The notes: generated by a model not told the origin, from the letters alone. 52,770 nucleotides of DNA from a bacterium (GCA_905221115.1 CAJNBX010000011.1:1-52770); one strand, 5' to 3'; counted from the first letter of the stretch, positions 28,284-38,940 are shown. Translations and numbers: made by a program.

Positions 28284-28976
28284 ATGCTGAAATGGGAAGA
28301 CTTGCCCGTGGAAATGAAATCAAGCGAGGTTGAGTCTTACTACCAGCTTGTCTCTAAAAGGAAGGGTTCGCTGATTTTCAAGCGTTGTTTGGACTGGGTT
28401 TTGGCCTTGGTTGTACTAGTTCTAACCTCTCCCATCTTTCTCATCTTGAGCATTTGGATCAAGTTGGATAGCAAGGGGCCGGTGATTTACAAGCAAGAGC
28501 GCGTGACCCAGTATAACCGTCCTTTCAAGATTTGGAAGTTCCGTACCATGGTGACGAATGCGGATAAAAAAGGCAGTCTGGTGACTTCTGCTAACGACAG
28601 TCGCATTACCAAGGTTGGGAATGTCATCCGTCGCGTGCGTTTGGACGAACTGCCTCAGCTGGTCAATGTCCTTAAAGGCGAAATGTCCTTTGTCGGTACA
28701 CGACCTGAAGTGCCACGCTACACAGAGCAGTATAGCCCTGAAATGATGGCAACCTTGCTTTTGCCAGCAGGGATTACCTCTCCAGCCAGCATTCACTACA
28801 AGGATGAGGACACTATTATCAGTCAAATGACGGAGAAAGGTCTGTCAGTTGACCAAGCCTATGTTGAACACGTCCTTCCTGAAAAGATGCGCTATAACCT
28901 CGCCTATCTCCGAGAGTTTAGTTTCCTTGGAGACATCAAAATCATGTTTCAAACCGTGTTTGAAGTGCTAAAATAA
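28284..28976 (+). CDS. Initiating sugar-phosphate transferase of teichoic acid synthesis
   Basis: This 230-residue bacterial sugar transferase (WcaJ/PglC-like) has an N-terminal membrane hairpin (about 32-55, DWVLALVVLVLTSPIFLILSI). Its catalytic domain has KQERVTQYNRPFKIWKFRTM and VRLDELPQLVNVLKGEMSFVGTRPE. It transfers a sugar-1-phosphate to undecaprenyl phosphate. With the aminotransferase next to it, this corresponds to the pneumococcal gene proposed to start the teichoic acid repeat with AATGal. ATG 28284 follows AAAGGAG. TATAAT sequences at 28233 and 28258 are possible -10 boxes. Confidence 0.85.
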   Translation: MLKWEDLPVEMKSSEVESYYQLVSKRKGSLIFKRCLDWVLALVVLVLTSPIFLILSIWIKLDSKGPVIYKQERVTQYNRPFKIWKFRTMVTNADKKGSLVTSANDSRITKVGNVIRRVRLDELPQLVNVLKGEMSFVGTRPEVPRYTEQYSPEMMATLLLPAGITSPASIHYKDEDTIISQMTEKGLSVDQAYVEHVLPEKMRYNLAYLREFSFLGDIKIMFQTVFEVLK

Positions 28977-29018
28977 AGTAGTCATTAGAAAATGAGTACA
29001 GATAAAAGGAGCAAATCA

Positions 29019-30248
29019 ATGCCAAATTACAATATTCCATTTTCACCACCCGATATTACGGAAGCAGAAATTGCTGAAGTAGCGGATACCCTGCGTTCTG
29101 GTTGGATTACAACAGGTCCTAAGACAAAAGAACTGGAGCGTCGCTTGTCTCAATATACACAGACGCCTAAGACTGTCTGCCTCAATTCTGCAACTGCCGC
29201 GCTTGAGTTGATTTTGCGCGTCTTGGAAGTTGGACCTGGTGATGAAGTCGTCGTTCCAGCCATGACCTATACAGCTTCATGTAGTGTCATTACTCACGTA
29301 GGAGCGACCCCTGTCATGGTGGATATCCAAGCAGATACGTTTGAGATGGACTATGACCTGCTTGAGCAAGCCATTACTGAAAAGACTAAGGTAATTATTC
29401 CGGTTGAGCTTGCGGGGATTGTTTGCGACTACGACCGTTTGTTCCAAGTTGTGGAGAAAAAACGTGACCTCTTTACTGCTGAAAGCAAGTGGCAAAAAGT
29501 CTTTAACCGTATCGTGATTGTGTCTGATAGTGCCCACGCTTTGGGATCTACTTATAAAGGACAACCAGCTGGTTCTATCGCTGACTTTACTTCCTTCTCA
29601 TTCCATGCCGTTAAGAATTTTACAACTGCAGAGGGTGGAAGTGCGACTTGGAAGGCTAATCCAGCGATTGATGACGAAGAGATGTACAAGGAATTCCAAA
29701 TTCTTTCCCTTCATGGTCAAACTAAGGATGCCCTTGCTAAGATGCAACTGGGTTCATGGGAATACGATATCGTCACACCAGCCTACAAGTGCAATATGAC
29801 CGATATCATGGCGTCACTTGGTTTGGTACAATTGGACCGTTATCCAGCTTTGCTAGAACGTCGTAAGGACATTGTGGACCGCTATGACCGTGGCTTTGCA
29901 GGTTCTCGTATCCATCCATTGGCACACAAGACTGATAGTGTCGAATCTTCACGCCACCTCTACATCACCCATGTAGACGGAGCAAGTTTAGAAGAACGTA
30001 ACCTCATCATCCAAGAATTGGCCAAAGCAGGAATCGCAAGTAATGTACATTATAAACCACTTCCGCTCTTGACAGCCTATAAGAATCTTGGTTTTGATAT
30101 GGCGAATTATCCTAAGGCCTATGCCTTCTTTGAAAATGAAATTACGCTTCCACTTCATACTAAATTAAGCGATGAAGAAGTGGACTATATCATTGAGACT
30201 TTCAAAACAGTTTCTGAAAAAGTGCTAACTTTATCAAAAAAATCGTAA
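29019..30248 (+). CDS. DegT/DnrJ-family sugar aminotransferase (AATGal synthesis)
   Basis: This 409-residue PLP enzyme of the DegT/DnrJ/EryC1 family has N-terminal FSPPDITEAEIAEVADTLRSGWITTGP. The PLP-binding Lys lies in SFHAVKNFTTAEGG (about residue 200), and DSAHALGSTYKG precedes it. It should aminate a 4-keto-6-deoxy UDP-sugar, giving the AATGal precursor used by the transferase upstream. ATG 29019 follows AAAGGAGC at 7 nt; the in-frame ATG at 28992 has no good site. The two genes are 42 nt apart and form an operon. Confidence 0.85.
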   Translation: MPNYNIPFSPPDITEAEIAEVADTLRSGWITTGPKTKELERRLSQYTQTPKTVCLNSATAALELILRVLEVGPGDEVVVPAMTYTASCSVITHVGATPVMVDIQADTFEMDYDLLEQAITEKTKVIIPVELAGIVCDYDRLFQVVEKKRDLFTAESKWQKVFNRIVIVSDSAHALGSTYKGQPAGSIADFTSFSFHAVKNFTTAEGGSATWKANPAIDDEEMYKEFQILSLHGQTKDALAKMQLGSWEYDIVTPAYKCNMTDIMASLGLVQLDRYPALLERRKDIVDRYDRGFAGSRIHPLAHKTDSVESSRHLYITHVDGASLEERNLIIQELAKAGIASNVHYKPLPLLTAYKNLGFDMANYPKAYAFFENEITLPLHTKLSDEEVDYIIETFKTVSEKVLTLSKKS

Positions 30249-30255
30249 AAAAGTC

Positions 30256-30541
30256 TTGACAAAGAAAAAACAAAGTATTAAAATAAGTTCAACAAATCAG
30301 AAAAGTAACTATTTTTGATCTTCAGGGAGCCTGTGGTGATTGTGAACAGGTGGTTGGAAGTAGTGAAAGTGGGCTGATTTTAAAAATGAATTTGAAACAA
30401 TGAAAATTCGGTGCGCACACCTTACAGTGCAACTTGTTGTTAGACAAGGCAGAGATGTAAAGGGATAGTCCCTTTATAATTGAGGTGGCACCGCGTTACC
30501 AACGCCCTCACACAGAATCCAATCTGTGTGTGGGCTTTTTT
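30256..30541 (+). promoter_or_regulatory. T-box (tryptophan) leader of the extra trpB, with promoter
   Basis: The promoter is TTGACA (30256-30261), 17 nt and TAAAAT (30279-30284). The T-box motif AGGTGGCACCGCG (30483-30495) shows UGGC, which can pair with the GCCA end expected of tRNA-Trp. A short stem I pairs CCTGT with ACAGG (30330-30350), followed by TGGTTGG holding candidate Trp specifier codons. A terminator with CTCACACAG / CTGTGTGTG arms and a T run ends at 30541. It should permit readthrough when uncharged tRNA-Trp accumulates. Confidence 0.88.
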
Positions 30542-30577
30542 CATATCTTGGAACCAATACAGAAAGAGGAAATTTTT

Positions 30578-31756
30578 ATGACAACTAAAGGTTATTTTGG
30601 ACAATTTGGTGGTAGTTTTGTACCGGAGCCGATTCAGGCTTTGTTGGATGAGTTGGAAGTGACATTTGATAAGTACAAGGATGATCCAGAGTTTTTGGCA
30701 GAATTTCGTCATTACTTAAAGGACTATTCAGGTCGCGAAACACCGCTCTATTTTGCAGAAAGTTTGACAGAGCACCTAGGTGGAGCTAAGATTTATCTCA
30801 AACGTGAAGACCTTAACCACCTTGGTTCTCACAAACTCAACAACGTTTTAGGACAAATTCTTTTGGCCAAACGTATGGGCAAAAAACGAGTAATCGCAGA
30901 AACAGGAGCTGGTCAGCACGGTGTTGCGACAGCAGCGGCTGCAGCCAAGTTTGGTATGGCCTGTGATGTCTACATGGGAGCAGAGGATGTGGAACGTCAA
31001 CGTCTCAATGTTTTCCGTATGGAGATGATGGGAGCAACTGTTCACGCAGTTGAAACAGGGACTCGTACCCTCAAAGATGCTGTTGATGCAGCCTTTGGAG
31101 CATGGATGAATGACCTTGAAGCCTTCTATGTTCTGGGATCTGCTGTGGGTCCTCACCCATATCCAACCATTGTTCATGAGTTCCAAAAGGTCATCAGTGA
31201 AGAATCTCGCCGTCAAATCTTAGAAAAAGAAGGTCGTTTACCAGACTACGTTATTGCCTGTGTAGGTGGTGGCTCTAATGCCATCGGTGCTTTTTCTCAG
31301 TATGTGGCTGATGAAGAAGTTAAATTGGTTGGGGTCGAAGCTGCTGGTCATGGACTTGACACAGACAAGCACGCAGCTACTATGACAAAAGGTAGTATCG
31401 GAATTGTCGATGGCATGAAGACTTATGCAGTCTTTAAGGAAGATGGAGAGCTGGCTCCAGTTTACTCTATCTCAGCTGGATTGGACTATCCAGGGGTTGG
31501 CCCAGAACATGCCTACTTTAAAGATTCAGGTCGCGTGGAATATGTTGCAGCGACGGATGAAGAAGCTGTTCAGGCTCTCCTCCTTCTCAGCAAGACTGAA
31601 GGAATTATCCCAGCGATTGAAAGTTCGCACGCTATCGCAGAAGCAGTTAAACGTGCACCGAAACTAAGTAAAGACGACATTATCATCATCAATGTCTCTG
31701 GTCGTGGAGACAAGGACGTAGCTGCGATTGCAGACTACCTAGAAGCTAAAAAATAA
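30578..31756 (+). CDS. trpB: Tryptophan synthase beta chain, stand-alone paralog
   Basis: This 392-residue beta subunit has PLP Lys86 in [11 protein letters not shown], the catalytic Glu motif [11 protein letters not shown], the phosphate-binding GGGSNAIG and the C-terminal SGRGDKD. It belongs to the same main TrpB type as the operon copy but differs at normally constant places near the Lys (LGSHKLNN against TGAHKINN). It is monocistronic under its own T-box, with no trpA beside it. It could pair with the operon TrpA, work alone on indole, or serve another amino-acid reaction. ATG 30578 follows AGAGGAAA. Confidence 0.88.
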   Translation: MTTKGYFGQFGGSFVPEPIQALLDELEVTFDKYKDDPEFLAEFRHYLKDYSGRETPLYFAESLTEHLGGAKIYLKREDLNHLGSHKLNNVLGQILLAKRMGKKRVIAETGAGQHGVATAAAAAKFGMACDVYMGAEDVERQRLNVFRMEMMGATVHAVETGTRTLKDAVDAAFGAWMNDLEAFYVLGSAVGPHPYPTIVHEFQKVISEESRRQILEKEGRLPDYVIACVGGGSNAIGAFSQYVADEEVKLVGVEAAGHGLDTDKHAATMTKGSIGIVDGMKTYAVFKEDGELAPVYSISAGLDYPGVGPEHAYFKDSGRVEYVAATDEEAVQALLLLSKTEGIIPAIESSHAIAEAVKRAPKLSKDDIIIINVSGRGDKDVAAIADYLEAKK

Positions 31757-32003
31757 TAGATGGAAAAATTACAGTCTTTTCTCTCACAGAGAGCTTGTGG
31801 TTGCTGAAAACAAGCAGAGAAAGCTGTAAGGTTGGGTCCATCTGAAACGAGAGAAGAAAACATAATTCTCAAGGGAGTGCCCTTTATCGCACAGCCTGTT
31901 ACAGGAGATATCTGAGACAGGAATGAGAGATAGGAGAAATCCTATAATTGAGGTGGCACCGCGAATTTCGTCCTCACGCAAGTTATTTTGCGTGGGGATT
32001 TTT
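31757..32003 (+). promoter_or_regulatory. T-box (tryptophan) leader of the trpEGDCFBA operon
   Basis: Stem I is closed by GATGGA (about 31760) with TCCATC (31837-31842). Its internal loop contains a TGG specifier (31833-31835), and the apical hairpin is CTTGT/ACAAG. The T-box AGGTGGCACCGCG lies at 31951-31963, and the terminator CCTCACGCAA / TTGCGTGGGG with a T run ends at 32003. Specifier and UGGC bulge both fit tRNA-Trp. No separate promoter is obvious between the trpB stop and the leader, so transcripts may enter from upstream. Confidence 0.9.
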
Positions 32004-32049
32004 CATACAGTCACCACGGACTAGAAGTAGAACTGAAAGGGAAATTACA

Positions 32050-33411
32050 ATGGAACGAATCATTCATGGAGATGTCTTATCACCAATCTTGGCTTATATG
32101 CGCCTAAAGGGGCAACACAAGGTTATCTTAGAGAGTATTCCGAGAGACAAGGAAACCGCTCGTTTTTCTATCCTAGCCTATAATCCAGTTTTTGAGATTA
32201 AGTTTGAAAATGGAGTCCTTTATCAAAATGGTCAAGTGATTGATCGGGATCCTTTGGATTTCCTTTATGAAGTGACTCATAAGAGCCAGCACCATTCAGA
32301 TCTACCTTTTGGTGGGGGAGCCATTGGCTTTGTCGGTTACGATATGATTTCGCTTTATGAAGAAATTGGTCAAATCCCTCAAGATACAATTGGAACGCCA
32401 GACATGCATTTCTTCGTCTATGAGAGCTACATTGTCTTTGACCACAAGAAGGAAAAAATTCATGTCATCGAGGATGCTCTCTATAGTGAGCGTAGTCAAG
32501 AAGAATTGGAAAAAGCCTTGAACCAAGTGCTTGAGGAATTGCGCATTCCTGCTCCAAATGAATTTGAAGACTTGGATTTATCTCCGCTGGACTTCAAACC
32601 GCACATTGCTCCTCAGAAGTTTGAGGAAATGGTGGAAACCGCTCGCGACTTGATTCGTAACGGAGATATGTTCCAATGCGTGCTCAGTCAGCGCTTCTCA
32701 GCAGAAGTTACTGGAAATCCATTTGACTTCTACAGAAATCTTCGCGTGACCAATCCATCAAATTACCTTTATTTCTATGATTTTGGGGATTATCAAATCA
32801 TCGGGGCTAGTCCTGAAAGTTTGGTTTCAGTTAAAAATGGCATCGTGACAACCAATCCGATTGCCGGTACACGACCAAGAGGAGCGACGGATGAAGAAGA
32901 TAAGGCCTTGGCGACAGACCTGCTTTCTGATGAGAAGGAAACAGCAGAGCATCGGATGTTGGTAGACTTGGGACGCAATGATATTGGCCGCATCTCTGAA
33001 ACGGCCAGTGTCCAAGTCACCAAGTATATGGAAGTGGAGCTCTTCCGCTATGTCATGCATTTGACCAGCGTGGTGAAAGGGCGTTTGCTTCCAGAACTCA
33101 CTGCTATGGATGCCTTGAAATCAACACTTCCTGCTGGAACAGTGTCAGGAGCACCAAAGATTCGTGCTATGAGACGCATCTATGAACTGGAAACAGAAAA
33201 ACGTGGCGTATACGCAGGAGCAATCGGCTACTTGTCTGCGACGGGTGATATGGATTTCGCTATCGCTATTCGAACTATGATTCTCAAAAACCAAACAGCC
33301 TATGTGCAGGCTGGGGCAGGGATTGTCTACGACTCTATCGCCCAAAACGAATACCAAGAAACCATTAACAAGGCAAAATCTATGACTAGAATTGGAGAAC
33401 TAAGACCATGA
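32050..33411 (+). CDS. trpE: Anthranilate synthase component I
   Basis: This 453-residue chorismate-binding enzyme makes anthranilate from chorismate with ammonia from TrpG. The N-terminal ILES motif (HKVILESIPRDKETARFS) corresponds to the tryptophan feedback site. The C-terminal catalytic domain has PIAGTRPRG, DLGRNDIGR and GAPKIRAMRRI. ATG 32050 follows GAAAGGGA; upstream in-frame ATG 31948 lies inside the T-box and is rejected. It overlaps trpG by 4 nt. Confidence 0.95.
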   Translation: MERIIHGDVLSPILAYMRLKGQHKVILESIPRDKETARFSILAYNPVFEIKFENGVLYQNGQVIDRDPLDFLYEVTHKSQHHSDLPFGGGAIGFVGYDMISLYEEIGQIPQDTIGTPDMHFFVYESYIVFDHKKEKIHVIEDALYSERSQEELEKALNQVLEELRIPAPNEFEDLDLSPLDFKPHIAPQKFEEMVETARDLIRNGDMFQCVLSQRFSAEVTGNPFDFYRNLRVTNPSNYLYFYDFGDYQIIGASPESLVSVKNGIVTTNPIAGTRPRGATDEEDKALATDLLSDEKETAEHRMLVDLGRNDIGRISETASVQVTKYMEVELFRYVMHLTSVVKGRLLPELTAMDALKSTLPAGTVSGAPKIRAMRRIYELETEKRGVYAGAIGYLSATGDMDFAIAIRTMILKNQTAYVQAGAGIVYDSIAQNEYQETINKAKSMTRIGELRP

Positions 33412-33974
33412 TTTTATTGATTGACAACTATGATTCTTTTACCTATAACTTGGCGCAATACATTGGGAATTTCGCAGAAGTGCAGGTCTTGAGAAATGAT
33501 GATTCCAAGCTGTATGAAGAAGCTGAAAAAGCAGATGGTCTGGTCTTTTCTCCGGGTCCTGGTTGGCCAGTTGATGCTGGAAAGATGGAAGACATGATTC
33601 GTGACTTTGCAGGCAAGAAACCAATTCTAGGGATTTGTTTGGGTCACCAAGCCATTGCAGAAGTCTTTGGCGGGAAGTTAGGTTTGGCACCAAAAGTCAT
33701 GCATGGGAAACAGAGCAATATCAGCTTTGAAGCGCCATCTGTTTTGTATCAAGGCATTGAGGACGGCCGTGCGGTCATGCGTTACCACAGTATTTTGATT
33801 GAAGAAATGCCAGAAGAGTTTGAAGTGACAGCTCGTTCGACTGATGACCAAGCTATTATGGGAATTCAACACAAATCCCTTCCAATTTATGGCTTCCAGT
33901 ACCATCCAGAAAGTATCGGAACGCCAGATGGCTTGTCTTCTATTCGGAATTTTATCGAGAATGTTGTAAAGTGA
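33408..33974 (+). CDS. trpG: Anthranilate synthase component II (glutamine amidotransferase)
   Basis: This 188-residue class I glutamine amidotransferase has the catalytic Cys in GICLGHQAI (about residue 79) and the His-Glu pair in [13 protein letters not shown]. It supplies ammonia to TrpE. It overlaps trpE by 4 nt and lies 10 nt before trpD. Normal length; no oddities. Confidence 0.95.
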   Translation: MILLIDNYDSFTYNLAQYIGNFAEVQVLRNDDSKLYEEAEKADGLVFSPGPGWPVDAGKMEDMIRDFAGKKPILGICLGHQAIAEVFGGKLGLAPKVMHGKQSNISFEAPSVLYQGIEDGRAVMRYHSILIEEMPEEFEVTARSTDDQAIMGIQHKSLPIYGFQYHPESIGTPDGLSSIRNFIENVVK

Positions 33975-33984
33975 GGAAACTAGT

Positions 33985-34989
33985 ATGAAAGAGATTATTG
34001 AAAAACTAGCAAAATTTGAAAATTTATCAGGTGTGGAAATGACGGACGTTATCGAGCGTATCGTAACTGGACGTGTAACAGAGGCGCAGATTGCTTCTCT
34101 CCTCTTGGCTCTTAAGATGAAGGGAGAAACACCTGAAGAGCGCACAGCCATTGCTCAAGTCATGAGAGGACATGCCCAACATATTCCAACTGAAATTCAT
34201 GATGCTATGGACAACTGTGGTACTGGTGGGGATAAGTCCTTCAGCTTTAACATCTCTACAACTGCAGCCTTTGTCTTGGCTGGTGGCGGTGTTCACATGG
34301 CCAAGCACGGAAACCGTTCGATTTCTTCTAAATCTGGCTCTGCAGATGTCCTAGAAGCCTTGGGTATCAATCTAGACCTCAAACCAGCTGAACTAGGTAA
34401 GGTCTTTGATAAAACTGGCATCGTCTTTCTCTTTGCTAAAAATATGCACCCAGCTATGAAATACATCATGCCAGCTCGTTTGGAATTGGGTATTCCAACG
34501 ATTATGAACTTGACTGGTCCCCTGATTCACCCAATGGCCTTGGAAACACAGCTTCTTGGTATTAGTCGTCCAGAACTTCTAGAAAGTACAGCTCAGGTTT
34601 TGAAAAATATGGGTCGCAAACGTGCCATCGTAGTTGCTGGACCAGAAGGCTTGGATGAAGCTGGCTTGAACGGAACAACTAACATTGCGCTTCTTGAAAA
34701 TGGCGAAATCATCTTGTCAAGCTTTACTCCAGAAGATTTGGGGATGGAGCGTTACGCTATCGAAGATATCCGTGGAGGAAATGCTCAGGAAAATGCAGAA
34801 ATTTTGCTTAGTGTTCTTCAAAACGAACCAAGTCCATTCTTGGAAACAACAGTTTTAAATGCGGGTCTTGGTTTCTATGCTAATGGTAAGGTAGATAATA
34901 TCAAGGATGGGGTTGCCTTGGCCCGTCAAGTGATTGCTAGTGGCAAGGCCCTTGAAAAACTCAGACTGTTACAGGAGTACCAAAAATGA
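33985..34989 (+). CDS. trpD: Anthranilate phosphoribosyltransferase
   Basis: This 334-residue enzyme couples anthranilate to PRPP. The PRPP-binding [17 protein letters not shown] (about 74-90), the anthranilate-site stretch [21 protein letters not shown] and [11 protein letters not shown] are all intact. It overlaps trpC by 4 nt. Confidence 0.95.
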   Translation: MKEIIEKLAKFENLSGVEMTDVIERIVTGRVTEAQIASLLLALKMKGETPEERTAIAQVMRGHAQHIPTEIHDAMDNCGTGGDKSFSFNISTTAAFVLAGGGVHMAKHGNRSISSKSGSADVLEALGINLDLKPAELGKVFDKTGIVFLFAKNMHPAMKYIMPARLELGIPTIMNLTGPLIHPMALETQLLGISRPELLESTAQVLKNMGRKRAIVVAGPEGLDEAGLNGTTNIALLENGEIILSSFTPEDLGMERYAIEDIRGGNAQENAEILLSVLQNEPSPFLETTVLNAGLGFYANGKVDNIKDGVALARQVIASGKALEKLRLLQEYQK

Positions 34990-35753
34990 GTCAGGAATTT
35001 TTAGCACGAATCTTAGAGCAGAAGGCGCGTGAGGTCGAGCAGATGGAGCTGGAGGAAGTCCAGCCCCTGCGTCAGACCTATCGCTTGGCTGAATTTTTGA
35101 AGAATCACCAAGACCGTTTACAGGTAATCGCTGAGGTCAAGAAGGCTAGCCCTAGTCTGGGAGATATCAATCTCGATGTGGATATTGTGCAACAGGCCCA
35201 GACTTATGAAGCGAACGGAGCAGTGATGATTTCTGTTCTGACAGATGAAGTTTTCTTTAAAGGACATTTGGATTATCTACGGGAGATTTCCAGTCAGGTA
35301 CAGATTCCGACGCTTAACAAGGACTTTATTATCGATGAAAAGCAAATTATCCGCGCTCGCAATGCAGGTGCGACAGTCATCTTGCTCATTGTGGCAACCT
35401 TGTCAGAAGAACGCCTCAAGGAACTTTACGACTATGCGACAGAGCTTGGTCTGGAAGTCTTGGTGGAGACTCACAATCTAGCTGAACTAGAGGTGGCCCA
35501 CAGACTTGGTGCGAAGATTATTGGAGTTAATAACCGCAACTTGACCACCTTTGAAGTCGACTTGCAGACCAGTGTAGACTTGGCTCAGCACTTTGAAGAA
35601 GGGCGCTATTACATTTCTGAATCTGCCATTTTCACAGGGCAGGATGCAGAACGAGTAGCACCATTCTTTAACGGAATTTTGGTGGGAACAGCTCTCATGC
35701 AGGCAGAGGATGTGGCTCAAAGAATCAAGGAGTTGCAAATTGACAAAGGTTAA
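34986..35753 (+). CDS. trpC: Indole-3-glycerol phosphate synthase
   Basis: This 255-residue TIM barrel has catalytic Lys in [15 protein letters not shown], Lys in TLNKDFIID, and the phosphate-binding [13 protein letters not shown] and ISESAIF segments. It closes the indole ring from carboxyphenylamino-deoxyribulose phosphate. It is a separate gene rather than a trpCF fusion and overlaps trpF by 14 nt. Confidence 0.95.
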   Translation: MSQEFLARILEQKAREVEQMELEEVQPLRQTYRLAEFLKNHQDRLQVIAEVKKASPSLGDINLDVDIVQQAQTYEANGAVMISVLTDEVFFKGHLDYLREISSQVQIPTLNKDFIIDEKQIIRARNAGATVILLIVATLSEERLKELYDYATELGLEVLVETHNLAELEVAHRLGAKIIGVNNRNLTTFEVDLQTSVDLAQHFEEGRYYISESAIFTGQDAERVAPFFNGILVGTALMQAEDVAQRIKELQIDKG

Positions 35754-36339
35754 GATTTGTGGACTATCTACCAAAGAAGCGGTGGCAACAGCCGTTTCAG
35801 CAGGGGCCGATTACATCGGTTTTGTCTTCGCACCCAGTAAAAGACAGGTGACTTTGGATCAGGCTGCTGAGCTGGCAAAGCTCATTCCTGCAGATGTGAA
35901 AAAGGTTGGAGTATTTGTTTCACCAAGTCGGGCAGAATTGCTAGAAGCGATTGACAAAGTTGGCTTGGACTTGGTTCAAGTTCACGGTCAGGTGGCAGAT
36001 GATTTGTTTGAGGATTTGCCTTGTGCCAGCATTCAGGCTGTACAGGTGGATGGAGAGGGTCATGTGCCCAATTCTCAGGCAGATTATCTACTCTTTGATG
36101 CTCCTGTGGCTGGAAGTGGCCAGACCTTTGACTGGGGCCAACTGGATACGGCAGAACTAGCTCAGCCATTTTTCATCGCAGGTGGGCTTAAGGAAGACAA
36201 TGTAGCAAAAGCAATTCAACACTTTACTCCCTATGCAGTCGATGTATCGAGCGGAGTGGAGACAGATGGACAAAAAGATCAGGAAAAGATTAGAAGATTT
36301 ATAGAGAGGGCAAAGAATGGCATATCAAGAACCAAATAA
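35740..36339 (+). CDS. trpF: Phosphoribosylanthranilate isomerase
   Basis: This 199-residue TIM barrel has the catalytic Cys in [24 protein letters not shown], the catalytic Asp in [12 protein letters not shown], and phosphate-binding FIAGGL and DVSSGVE. The start is TTG at 35740 inside the end of trpC, after AAGGAG at 7 nt; the in-frame ATG at 35710 would add ten residues absent from the family. It overlaps trpB by 23 nt. Confidence 0.93.
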   Translation: MTKVKICGLSTKEAVATAVSAGADYIGFVFAPSKRQVTLDQAAELAKLIPADVKKVGVFVSPSRAELLEAIDKVGLDLVQVHGQVADDLFEDLPCASIQAVQVDGEGHVPNSQADYLLFDAPVAGSGQTFDWGQLDTAELAQPFFIAGGLKEDNVAKAIQHFTPYAVDVSSGVETDGQKDQEKIRRFIERAKNGISRTK

Positions 36340-37540
36340 AGATGGATTTTACGGAAAATTCGGCGGACGTTTCGTCCCAGAAACATTGATGACAGCAGTT
36401 TTAGAGTTGGAGAAAGCCTACCGTGAAAGTCAGGCAGACCCAAGTTTCCAAGAGGAATTAAACCAACTTTTGCGCCAGTATGTGGGACGTGAAACTCCTC
36501 TTTACTACGCAAAAAACTTGACCCAGCATATCGGCGGAGCCAAGATTTACCTCAAACGGGAAGATCTTAACCATACAGGGGCTCACAAGATTAACAATGC
36601 CTTGGGACAAGTTCTTCTGGCTAAACGTATGGGTAAAAAGAAAATTATTGCTGAAACTGGTGCTGGTCAGCACGGTGTGGCGACTGCAACGGCTGCGGCC
36701 CTCTTTAACATGGAATGTACCATCTACATGGGTGAGGAAGATGTCAAACGCCAAGCCCTCAATGTCTTCCGTATGGAGCTTTTGGGAGCCAAGGTTGAGG
36801 CCGTGACAGATGGTTCGCGCGTGCTCAAGGACGCGGTCAATGCAGCCCTTCGTTCATGGGTGGCTAATATCGACGATACTCACTATATCCTTGGTTCTGC
36901 CTTGGGACCTCATCCATTCCCAGAAATCGTCCGTGACTTCCAAAGTGTCATCGGTAGGGAAGCCAAACAACAGTACCGTGACTTGACAGGTCAAGATTTA
37001 CCAGATGCTCTAGTAGCCTGTGTTGGTGGTGGTTCTAATGCTATAGGTCTCTTCCATCCATTTGTAGAAGATGAGTCAGTAGCCATGTATGGAGCTGAGG
37101 CAGCAGGACTTGGTGTGGATACAGAGCATCACGCAGCGACCTTGACCAAGGGTCGTCCGGGTGTCCTTCACGGTTCCCTCATGGATGTTCTCCAAGATGC
37201 TCATGGTCAAATTCTTGAAGCCTTCTCTATCTCAGCAGGTTTGGACTATCCTGGTATCGGTCCAGAACATTCTCACTACCACGACATCAAGCGTGCCAGC
37301 TATGTTCCTGTGACAGACGAGGAAGCCTTGGAAGGATTCCAACTCTTGTCTCGTGTGGAAGGGATTATCCCAGCCTTGGAATCAAGCCACGCCATTGCCT
37401 TTGCGGTGAAATTGGCTAAAGAACTTGGACCAGACAAGTCTATGATTGTCTGCCTGTCAGGTCGTGGGGACAAGGATGTGGTTCAAGTCAAAGACCGCTT
37501 GGAAGCAGATGCAGCAAAGAAGGGAGAAGCTCATGCCTAA
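36317..37540 (+). CDS. trpB: Tryptophan synthase beta chain, operon copy
   Basis: This 407-residue beta subunit has PLP Lys91 in [30 protein letters not shown] and SGRGDKD. It sits directly before trpA with an 8-nt overlap, so this is the copy that forms the alpha2-beta2 complex. It differs clearly from the stand-alone trpB at 30578, and the two are not recent duplicates. Confidence 0.95.
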   Translation: MAYQEPNKDGFYGKFGGRFVPETLMTAVLELEKAYRESQADPSFQEELNQLLRQYVGRETPLYYAKNLTQHIGGAKIYLKREDLNHTGAHKINNALGQVLLAKRMGKKKIIAETGAGQHGVATATAAALFNMECTIYMGEEDVKRQALNVFRMELLGAKVEAVTDGSRVLKDAVNAALRSWVANIDDTHYILGSALGPHPFPEIVRDFQSVIGREAKQQYRDLTGQDLPDALVACVGGGSNAIGLFHPFVEDESVAMYGAEAAGLGVDTEHHAATLTKGRPGVLHGSLMDVLQDAHGQILEAFSISAGLDYPGIGPEHSHYHDIKRASYVPVTDEEALEGFQLLSRVEGIIPALESSHAIAFAVKLAKELGPDKSMIVCLSGRGDKDVVQVKDRLEADAAKKGEAHA

Positions 37541-38309
37541 GACACTAACAGAAAAATTGAATGCTATCAAAGCAGCTGGAAAAGGAATTTTTGTTCCTTA
37601 TATCATGGCTGGAGACCACGAGAAAGGTTTGGATGGTCTCGCTGAAACAATCCACTTTTTAGAAGATTTGGGTGTCTCAGCTATTGAAGTGGGTATTCCC
37701 TTTTCAGACCCTGTTGCAGATGGACCTGTTATCGAAGAAGCAGGCTTGCGCAGTCTAGCTCACGGGACTTCTACCAAGGCCTTGGTTGAAACCTTGAAAA
37801 CCATTGAAACAGAGGTTCCACTTGTTATCATGACCTACTTTAACCCCCTCTTTCAGTACGGTGTGGCGAACTTTGTCAAAGATTTGGCAGATACAGCAGT
37901 TAAGGGCTTGATTATTCCAGACCTGCCTCATGAACATGCTAACTTTGTGGAGCCTTGTTTGGCAGATACAGACATGGCCTTGATTCCCCTAGTTAGTTTG
38001 ACAACAGGGATTGAGCGCCAGAAAGAGTTGATTGAAGGAGCAGAAGGCTTTATCTATGCCGTTGCCATCAATGGGGTGACAGGGAAGTCAGGCAATTACC
38101 GAGCAGACTTGGACAAGCACTTGGCGCAATTGCATCAAGTAGCCGACATCCCAGTCTTGACAGGATTTGGCGTGTCTAGTCAAGCCGATGTAGAACGATT
38201 CAATGCGGTGTCAGATGGCGTTATCGTCGGTTCGAAAATAGTAAAAGCTCTCCACCAAGGAGAGCCAATTGAGGACTTTATCAAACAAGCAGTAGCTTAC
38301 CAAAAATAA
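37533..38309 (+). CDS. trpA: Tryptophan synthase alpha chain
   Basis: This 258-residue TIM barrel cleaves indole-glycerol phosphate. The catalytic Glu and Asp lie in [19 protein letters not shown], and loop 6 carries NGVTGKSG. The phosphate-binding GFGVSSQAD and GSKIV are intact. ATG 37533 follows AAGGGAG. Its last 29 nt overlap the convergent prepilin peptidase gene. Confidence 0.95.
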   Translation: MPKTLTEKLNAIKAAGKGIFVPYIMAGDHEKGLDGLAETIHFLEDLGVSAIEVGIPFSDPVADGPVIEEAGLRSLAHGTSTKALVETLKTIETEVPLVIMTYFNPLFQYGVANFVKDLADTAVKGLIIPDLPHEHANFVEPCLADTDMALIPLVSLTTGIERQKELIEGAEGFIYAVAINGVTGKSGNYRADLDKHLAQLHQVADIPVLTGFGVSSQADVERFNAVSDGVIVGSKIVKALHQGEPIEDFIKQAVAYQK

Positions 38310-38321
38310 TCAAACAAGCAG
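38280..38321. repeat. 13-bp direct repeat at the trpA/cclA overlap
   Basis: ATCAAACAAGCAG occurs at 38280-38292 and 38309-38321, 29 nt apart. The spacing covers the shared trpA and cclA 3' ends, suggesting a small tandem duplication that extended one of the frames. Confidence 0.6.
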
Positions 38322-38940
38322 CAAGTAAGAGGAAAGGCACGAAAGGAAGTCTTTCCTTTTTCTTTTGCAGGAGAAAGGCTAGGATGCCCGTCGCAGAAGC
38401 AAACTGAATCAAGATCAGTAGTTCGGTCATACTAAAGATGAGAGCGCAAGAAGCCAGAAAGAGAAAATCCCCTGCACCCATGTGCATATCGATAAAATGA
38501 GCCACAATTCCAAGGACAAGGAAGAAGACCATGACTAGATTCCAGTCAGAGCAGGCCATTAGGAGTAGGTGGAAAGTCATCCAGACTAGTAAGGGATATT
38601 CCTGATGGCGAAAGTCGTAGATTCCTAAGGTCAGGCCAGCAGTGATGAGGATGATTTGTCCCAAGGAAAGCAATCCCAAAGACCAGACCAGAAAGAGGAG
38701 TCCTAAGCCTAGTTCAAAAAGGGCATACCAGACAGGATAAGTAGCCTTGCAGTAACGACAGCGAAAGCGATTAAAAACCTGCGAGAGAATAGGAATCAAA
38801 TCTAATAGTCGCAAGCGAGTCTGACAAGAATCGCAGTGACTAGCTGGTCGGATAATAGATTGCTCAGGAAAACGGTCAATGACCAAACCAAGAAAGGAAG
38901 CGAGAATGCTCCCGACAAGAAAAAAATAAATATCAATCAT
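38281..38940 (-). CDS. cclA: Type IV prepilin peptidase for competence pili
   Basis: This 219-residue polytopic membrane protein is of the A24 family. The N-terminal cytoplasmic loop has two Cys pairs (CDSC and CRYC, about residues 37-65). The two catalytic Asp regions are [11 protein letters not shown] and [12 protein letters not shown] (the GxGD motif). In pneumococcus this enzyme (CclA/PilD) processes the ComGC-type pilins for DNA uptake. It is convergent with trpA and overlaps it by 29 nt, so no terminator separates them. Confidence 0.88.
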   Translation of the reverse strand: MIDIYFFLVGSILASFLGLVIDRFPEQSIIRPASHCDSCQTRLRLLDLIPILSQVFNRFRCRYCKATYPVWYALFELGLGLLFLVWSLGLLSLGQIILITAGLTLGIYDFRHQEYPLLVWMTFHLLLMACSDWNLVMVFFLVLGIVAHFIDMHMGAGDFLFLASCALIFSMTELLILIQFASATGILAFLLQKKKERLPFVPFLLLAACLIIFGKLLLV

